A DNA stretch of 64,000 bases from Yamagishiella unicocca. Its lineage: Eukaryota; Chlorophyta; Chlorophyceae; Chlamydomonadales; Volvocaceae. A program made the position numbers and the translations under genes. Shown one piece after another: positions 58,201 through 64,000 of the stretch (position 1 is its first letter; every line of letters begins with the position of its first letter). Under the pieces are notes generated by a model, which saw nothing but the letters and a program-made list of their open reading frames with translations, did no database searches and was not told where the DNA came from. The stretch is taken from the NCBI GenBank assembly GCA_003116995.1, contig BDSL01000002.1:186001-250000 (forward strand), in the 5' to 3' direction.

Positions 58201-58617
58201 CGCCAATGGGGGAACAAACAAACACTGACTCTCTGGGCCCAAGGTTTGCGGTCTGGTCTGTCACCTTTAGCTGAGGTGCCTCTCCCGTGCGGCCGCCATC
58301 TCTTGAGTGGTCCCAGCTGCTTTGGGGACCTTCACGTAGGCTGAGGGCCGTGGCTCATGCCAGGAGCCGCGGGGCTGGGGTGCTGAGACCCGGAGCTACA
58401 AGCACAACGCTGCATGTACCGTAATATCCTGTCCCTGAGGCGTGCGGCCGTGCTGCCGACACGCAAACTTTGCGTCTGTCCCTCCCGATACCCTTGGCAG
58501 GTCGTGTGCCGCTACAAGCTCTTCCCGGAGCGCGCCATCCTCCAATTGGAAAAGACGATCCGCTCTTGGCGCGCGGCAGTGGGGTGGACCGCCCCTGCCC
58601 TTGTGTACCAGCTGTAG
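52250..58617 (+). CDS. ATE1: Arginyl-tRNA-protein transferase ATE1
   Basis: Nine exons (52250-52391, 52458-52504, 52648-52762, 53129-54734, 55076-55236, 55631-55746, 56119-56259, 56616-56912, 58501-58617) join in phase to 913 residues. The N-terminal domain has [15 protein letters not shown] (Cys22, Cys25) and [10 protein letters not shown] (Cys70, Cys71), the four Cys that bind an Fe-S cluster or heme in ATE1. Exon 4 is a ~535-residue Ala/Gly-rich stretch. The GNAT-like catalytic part follows: [67 protein letters not shown] and [11 protein letters not shown]1 adds arginine from Arg-tRNA to proteins with N-terminal Asp, Glu or oxidised Cys, marking them for the N-degron pathway. Typical length is 500-630, so exon 4 accounts for the excess. 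The last exon is after a 1.6-kb intron holding a tRNA gene; its final bases and stop are tandemly duplicated. Confidence 0.93.
55870..55990. repeat. Tandem repeat in ATE1 intron 6
   Basis: A unit of about 50 bp (GTGGCGATGGTGGTGGTGGT, then GAGGGCATGCGGGTGACCGC and GTGTTC) occurs twice and begins a third time. Confidence 0.85.
57251..57322 (-). tRNA. Initiator tRNA-Met (CAT)
   Basis: The minus strand folds into a 72-nt tRNA without an intron. The acceptor stem is AGCGAGA/TCTCGCT with A73. The D arm is GCGC/GTGC. The anticodon stem CGGGG/CCCCG carries loop CTCATAA (anticodon CAT). The T arm is CCTGG/CCAGG with loop ATCGAAA. The A1:U72 pair and a T loop starting with A instead of T (A54) are hallmarks of the eukaryotic initiator tRNA; the G-C-rich anticodon stem also fits. 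It lies antisense inside the last intron of ATE1. It starts translation by delivering Met to the 40S subunit with eIF2. No long T run follows within 30 bases, so the pol III terminator is not obvious. Confidence 0.93.
57384..57850. repeat. Direct repeat pair in ATE1 intron 8
   Basis: A ~45-bp sequence (GCGGGTGCCGCCTGTCGTGC then GGCCACTGTAACGCGGTCTC) occurs at about 57389-57435 and again at about 57804-57848 in the same orientation, about 415 bp apart and just beside the tRNA gene. Confidence 0.9.
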
Positions 58618-58654
58618 TGGGGTGGACCGCCCCTGCCCTTGTGTACCAGCTGTA
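58579..58654 (+). repeat. 38-bp tandem duplication over the ATE1 stop codon
   Basis: Two exact copies (58579-58616 and 58617-58654) of a 38-bp unit starting GTGGGGTGGACCGCCCCTGC. The first encodes the last residues [11 protein letters not shown] and most of the TAG stop; the second lies in the 3' UTR. Confidence 0.97.
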
Positions 58655-60980
58655 GCCCCTTCGCGACGAGGACTTCGTCACGGATCAGTTCAATAAAGTT
58701 TGAAGCAAGCAGAGGTGGTGCATTTTTCCAAAGGAACAACGCCAAGGTATCCTCACCGAGCGGAGGGCCCGCCCTAGGTGCCAGGGACATCCGTTGCGAA
58801 GGCCGCCCGTAGCCATGCTACCCACGCTGGGTGGTGCTTTTTCCCGGGCTGTGTGTCGACAATGGCCGGCGTTTCGCTTGGTTTGTGGCATGCGGAGATA
58901 GCTGTGAAGTGACATACCCAATCAGAAGGTCCCGCGTGGAGCATCACCCTCACGGGCCTGCCATCTACATGCCAACTCCCCCGTCCCCGTATATGCTGGG
59001 CGGAGCTCGCTGACTCGGGACACGCCATCGTGCCATATGATATAAGGTAGACGTAGTGGCAGGTCCGCGACGGGTGTGATGTGTGCCCCATATATCGCCT
59101 AGCTAGGGTTGGATCCCATATGTGCGACCACGAGGGAGCTGTGCGTTCGCGGTGCTCGCCAGGCGCGCGCGAAGGGGAGCGGCTGGGAGCGTAGCATCGC
59201 CACCGCTTGCTTTTCTTTATCCTGCCGAAAGAAACGCAAAGTAGTTCGTTTGTTTGTTGGTGGGTTGATGGCACGCATAGGGACGCCAAGCAAGATTGCG
59301 CTCGTCAGTGCCTTGCGACGTCCGTTGTGCATGGGTACATTCTCCTGGCTCATGCCTCCTGACTTAATCCTCTGTATTCATCCACTACCTTCAACGGCCT
59401 GGTTAGATTTAGTCATTGTCGTTGCAGTGGGGCCACGCCCGGAGGGGCTAAACCTTGTGGCGGCCTGGGCTTCGCCGCGCCATGTGTATTGGCAATACGG
59501 GCCCGGCTTCCAACGGACCCGCAGTGAGAGAGGGCGGCGTTGGACTTGCGAGCTGGTGGTTGTGGGCGTGAAAGAGTGCAAGGCCGTGGCAGCGCTAGTT
59601 GGTGCACGGAAACTGGCAGGACCGAGGGATGTGGAAAGCTGGCGGTAGGCGGTAGGTTGTGTCGGCACGATGCGCAGGCAGAGACGACATCCTTTCGCAT
59701 GCTGCGGCTGTGGAGCAGGGACGTCACACAGTATGCTGCGTATCAGCCTTTAGGTAATAGGCAATTTAGGCGAGTCGCAATTTTCCGTTCACTGCCAAAG
59801 GGCGTACCGCGCGTGATGGGGTTGCGCGCCTTGATGCCGGGTCGGGAGTCGGGCAGGGGCGCGGCAGGTACCCCTGTGTGGCAGCGCTAGGGAGGTGCGA
59901 AGGGCACAGTGTGTTGAGGACAAGTTTAGGTTACCGGCGGTGCGGTGCGATAAAGCCATCGTGAGGGCAGAGCAGCAAAAATGTGGATGCACTGGTAGCG
60001 ATGACGAGCCACAGGGGTCGGTCGGAAGGGATGTGGTGCCTAAAAGGGACTTGCGGTTTGTGCCGGCGCAGTGCTCGGGCGCACACGCCACGCTACTGCA
60101 ATGCAGCGCGCGACCCTCCCGTGCGGGGCTGGGTAGCGGGACGCAGGGGGACGTAGACGGCAGAGGCCCTTGCCGTTGCGTGACACTAGGACATATAGGA
60201 CACAGAGACTTCGAGAGCGCTGATGACTCATTTGTAAGGTGCTTAGGTGTGGTCTGATTAGTTGGGATGCATTCGCCCGCCGTCGGCCCTGTAGCGTGGC
60301 GGCGTGCACAGTTGCAGGTGTTTTGCGGGGACGCTGCTTTGTGGCTTAGTGAGATGTGCTGTTAGCTGTACGTGCTTATAGCTTTACTGAAGAATCCGGA
60401 TCCGGATGTTAGCTGTACGTGTTTATAGCTTTACTGAATCCGAATGTTACCGAATCCGGATGTTAGCTGGACGTGTTTATAGCTTTACTGAAGAATCCGG
60501 ATCCCAGCTTTGTCTTTGGTCGTTGTTGGGCCCGATGCATATACCTACACCTCAGCCCTCCTCGCCATTCATGTGGATACGAATCCGAGCAAGCATTTGT
60601 ATAGCGTTGTAACTTCCGCGGCGATGTGCTTCGACACCATCTGACCTGACTGCGCTCTCCTGCATCTCATGGACTCACATTCAAGGGTGCTTTGCCAATC
60701 CGCCGTCCTACAATCGCCGTCGTACAATACAATTTTCGCCCACGATCCAATGCAGCACCCTTCCGCGCCGACGCAGCGCACTTCATCTTCTCATCTTGTG
60801 CAGACCACGCGCATGCCTTAATCACGCGCATCATTTACGACCGTGTCTAATGGGCCCGCGCGCCATCGGGTACCGCCTCCTCCGTCATCCCACGCGCAAC
60901 CGGCCAAAGCCCGTGTTTGCAACCGCACACGCTAGCCCGAGGGCGCGAAACTACCGGTACACCAACAAAGAGCCGGGGCG
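58618..60980. other. Convergent intergenic stretch
   Basis: About 2.36 kb between the ATE1 stop (+) and the glycosyltransferase stop (-), the longest gap in the window. A plus frame at 59109-59648 and several minus frames show no recognisable domain. It contains the repeats at 60362-60505. It may hold long 3' UTRs or an old element, but nothing more can be supported. Confidence 0.5.
60362..60505. repeat. Short imperfect repeats
   Basis: Three copies of TTAGCTG(T/G)ACGTG(C/T)TTATAGC then TTTACTGAA(GAATCCGGAT) are spaced irregularly, with short CCGAATGTTA/CCGGATGTTA links between them. Confidence 0.85.
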
Positions 60981-63710
60981 TTATCCATTACCCAAGACCG
61001 CCTCATGTGTATCCGCGTTGCTGCCTTGGCCTGCCGTCTGCCTGGCTATTTGCCGCAGCTCGCCCGCCACCTGACGAGCCACCACACGGTGCGAGTAGCG
61101 CTCCACCATGCGCCGCCGCGCCGCCTGTCCACGGTTGTGCGCCTCTGCCCGCCCGCTGGCGCTGACAAGCCTTCGCATGAGACGGCGCAGGTCCTCCAGT
61201 GACGGCTCTGCCCAACGGCTGCCTGCACGGTGGTGGTGGTCGTGGTGGTGGGTTGGCGCAGAGACGCTTATCTGTTGCAAACGCAGCTGTGTCCGAACGG
61301 GGTGATCGCGAGCAGAAGCAGCGCTGGAGAGCACCAGCCGGGTGTGCCAACAGAACAGGAGGGTTAGAGCAGGCAAGCCATTGGGAGCCCGCATGCGTGG
61401 TATGCCGTGGTGTTGCGTGTGCGCATAGAAGCTCACCCTGAAACCAGTACGGCTCGGTGGACGGCACCTGCACCAGGCTGTACGACAGCGGGTAGCCCAC
61501 TTGCTCGTCCAGGTACGCGCTTGGGCCGGACCAGTTTGTTGCAATTACCGGCAGCCCGAGCGACATGGCCTCGACTATTGGCAGCCCCCTGACCATGTGG
61601 TGGGGGGCACATGGGAGGTCCGGATGGGTGGGTGCAGCGGCCATGTGAAGGAGGTCCGGACGGGCGTGCCTTGAGGATCATCACCATCCGGATAACCCAT
61701 TGTGGTTTCAGCCGACCACAGGCATTTCCTCGCAGCGGTGTGCAGTGGTGTTACGGCCCCTACTGCAGCCTCCTCAACGTGGGACCCTCCTAGCCTCCGA
61801 AGCTAGACTGGGAGGTGGCTACTGCTACCTGTTTGTGAAACCACCCAACATGTAAGCCCCAGGTGCCGTACTGCAACGACAAGGTTACTACTTCAGGTGG
61901 GCAGGGGATACCGTAACGGCGAAGTGGCCGCCGCCACATTGGTGACCCCTGTCTTCCCCCCCAAACACCGGCACGTACCAGCCCTCTCCGCGAGTAGGCA
62001 GCACGAACGCATCCGCCGCCGCCAGCATCCCCGTGTACTCCTCCCGGGGCACGTGGCCGTCCATGACGTACACGCTGGGAGCACGTTCCGGATGGAAGTG
62101 CGGCCCCAGGGCGTCCCGGGCCCACAGCCGCATGCGCTCTAGCGGGTCGGGTCATGTGGTGCAAGCGCGTGGAGATGGCAGGAGGTTGCGGGTACGGGGT
62201 TGCGAAGTGAAGCCGAGAAGGCTTGTGCGATAAACTCGGTGGTAGTGGCAGCACGAGAAACATGTTGCGGGAAAGAACCGGATTTTTGGTGGCGTTTGTA
62301 TGTGTTTGTTGCATGTGATGTTCCTGGAACGGTCTGCGAGGACGGTCTGCCGACACGGCCACATCGATCCGCGTGGTTTCTCTGCGGACTGTGCTCTAAC
62401 ACGATCCATGCCCTGGTGGCCGTACCTTCTATCGGGACCAACGGCCCTTCAGGCAGGAACGGCTTGGTCAGAATGTAAAGGGCCACATCGGGCTCAGTGC
62501 CCGGTGCCCGCACCGCTGCGACGCTGCTACCGCCAGGGCGCGGCGGCTGCATAACGTCCCGGTGCATGTGCGCGCTGTCCGCTGCAGCCCGGTCATTGTC
62601 AAGCCGCGCGTCCTGCGGCGAGCCAAACTCCTGCAAGAACGCCTTGATGAGCACGTCGTAGCCCTTGCGGAGCTCCCACTTGAAGATCGAGATGAAGGCG
62701 AAGGAGTGTTGGCGGCGGCTCGGGTTACCAAACACCTGGCACTCGGGTGCGCAGCGTTTGGTATTTTGATTAATTGCGACCCGTCAATTACCCGGGTAAT
62801 CAGGTGGCAATCGCTTTTGAGGGAGGAGCCAAGATTGGCTTTTGATTCGGGGGCAATCCCCCGAATCGTCTTGCGGGTCCAAGCGACAACACGCGCACCT
62901 GCACAGCCTGCGGCGGCGGCAGCGGCAGCGGCCGCACCCGCTGCGGGTTCAGCTCCTCCGTGTCGACGGCCGGTGGCACCACCCGCACCGGCCGCACCAC
63001 CCCCGAGCTTCGCAGGACGGAGGCCGACGCCTCGGTCGGCGCCCAGACCTCGTCCAGAGAGTTGATCGCGCGCACGAAGTCAGGTGGAATCCTGACAGCC
63101 GGCGGCGGGCAGCGAGGGCATGTACGAAACGCCCGTGGGTGCCACTTTCTGCGACACAGCGACTTCGAAGCACTCCTACGACTCATCGTTGGTCGAGAGG
63201 AAACCCGTTGTTGGCGGGAGGACCCGACCCACCCACCTGTCCGTTTCAGCCATTGCGCGGGCTACCACGTGCCGCACCAGCCCGGACGAGCCCGGCGGGG
63301 GGCAGGCCTCGCAGCTGCGCCAGCGAGGAGCCGGCCGGCCCATGTAGGGCGGCAGGTTGTGGCAGATCTTGGAGATGTGGGGAGGATTGCGGCGGGAAGA
63401 AATGGGCGTCTTGAATGCGGACGCCGGCAGAGGGGCACCGGCTTATGTCGGGTGTGGGCATTGTGTACGGGGATGGGTTGCGATAGGGTGCAATGGGGTA
63501 GGTGTCAGCATGGGTATCGGAGCAAGGCGCACAGCGCACGAGTGTACGGTAAGTGGCAGGCTGTGGGCCGTCGTGCACCTGCCCGTCCCCGCCCTCTCGG
63601 CCCCCTGACCCCACCACGATGGCTGGCGCGGAGGGGGGCTGACGCAGCTCCAGCAGCTGGGTGTGATCCCGGGCGTCCATGACCCCGGCCTGCTGGTCGG
63701 CGCAGTTGTC
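60981..63710 (-). CDS. GT-B glycosyltransferase (GT4 type), 5' incomplete
   Basis: Seven exons (63710-63615, 63367-63237, 63091-62899, 62735-62426, 62138-61979, 61588-61437, 61222-60981) join in phase to 428 codons with the stop; the N-terminus lies upstream, in the last bases of the window or beyond. Motifs in order: APAIVICHNLPPYM, RAMAETDRIPPDF, LDEVWAPTEASASVL, VRVVPPAVDTEELNP, SIFKWELRKGYDVLIKAF, VALYILTKPF, SVYVMDGHVPREEY, then the donor-binding GT4 signature TRGEGWGLPIVEAMSLG (Glu-x7-Glu) and LPVIATNWSGPSAYL. The C-terminal exon is a helical Arg-rich tail. It should move a sugar from a nucleotide-sugar donor, with retention of configuration; the acceptor is not readable. The middle exon contains a low-complexity insertion before VALYILTKP. 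Confidence 0.87.
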
Positions 63711-64000
63711 CTGCAAGGGAGGAGCGGGGGAGAAGAGGAAACCCGCGGGGGGAATGACATGAACACGAGGGTTGGCTCAGGACTAGGGCAGTATTGGGTC
63801 GGCATGCTCGTGCTTCCTCGCCATCCCCTTTTGAGCATCGTAGCTATGAAAGCCTCGTGCACAGCACTGCCCCCGCGTCGGCGCCAAAATGCTTTGCGCA
63901 AGGTGAGCTTGCGTCCACCTGCAGCAAGCCCACGTGAAGTCTTGTCTTGGCCACGAGTTTGCTCCTTAGCAGTGGCAGGACGTAGCCAGTCGCCTCTACG
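63711..64000. other. Right edge, probably intron or upstream exon of the glycosyltransferase
   Basis: On the minus strand a frame around 63900-63810 includes GGSAVHEAFIATMLKRG, which could be an upstream exon of the glycosyltransferase, but no donor joining it in phase could be chosen with confidence. Confidence 0.3.

Noticed and set aside
59109..59648. 179-codon plus frame in the ATE1-glycosyltransferase gap
   Set aside because: No domain, no splice or poly(A) support, and composition like other chance frames in the region.

Overview
The window looks like nuclear DNA of a volvocine green alga (Chlamydomonas/Volvox type). The evidence is GC-rich coding sequence, long Ala/Gly/Ser-rich low-complexity protein stretches, many short introns with GTGAGT/GTGCGT-like donors and CAG acceptors, TGTAA-type polyadenylation motifs after stop codons, intronic minisatellites, and a nuclear-encoded chloroplast ribosomal protein L22. 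The species cannot be fixed from the sequence alone. No phage, integrase, CRISPR array, rRNA or clear autonomous transposon was seen. I built the gene models by reading splice sites and checking that exon phases join; unless stated, every junction is in phase.

Layout, left to right (strand): (1) an uninterrupted giant reading frame (-), 6574 to the left edge, at least 2,191 codons, with no recognised family; (2) an aftiphilin/synergin-like clathrin-adaptor accessory protein (+); (3) a eukaryotic NlpC/P60-like protein (-); (4) a GNAT acetyltransferase, probably plastid-targeted (+); (5) a RING finger joined to a C-terminal beta-helix-like domain (-); (6) RIO1-type kinase (-); (7) chloroplast ribosomal protein L22 (+); (8) an AIP2-like RING-H2 ubiquitin ligase (-); (9) allantoate amidohydrolase with a signal peptide and a C-terminal RDEL (-); (10) PP2A activator PTPA (+); (11) a BTB-BACK protein with a MATH-like C-terminus (+); (12) NECAP-like endocytic adaptor protein (-); (13) a SET-domain (SMYD-like) methyltransferase (-); (14) arginyl-tRNA-protein transferase ATE1 (+), with an initiator tRNA-Met nested antisense in its last intron; (15) a GT-B glycosyltransferase (-) running off the right edge.

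The genes are not one pathway; this is an ordinary eukaryotic gene neighbourhood. Some share themes. Two bind clathrin adaptor ears (aftiphilin-like and NECAP-like). Three concern protein fate (two RING proteins and ATE1). Two serve ribosome production (RIO1, and L22 in the plastid). Several neighbours are divergent with short shared upstream regions: RIO1/L22 (278 bp), SET/ATE1 (234 bp), NlpC/GNAT, AAH/PTPA and the giant frame/aftiphilin-like gene.

Most noteworthy: the giant intronless frame, which start-to-stop ORF calls miss because it runs off the left edge; the RING plus beta-helix architecture; the ATE1 gene, with a ~530-residue insertion, an antisense initiator tRNA in an intron and a duplicated stop-codon segment; two intronic minisatellites that each carry a TGTAA motif per unit in sense orientation, one starting exactly at a 5' splice site; and a 218-bp repeat family in two RIO1 introns.
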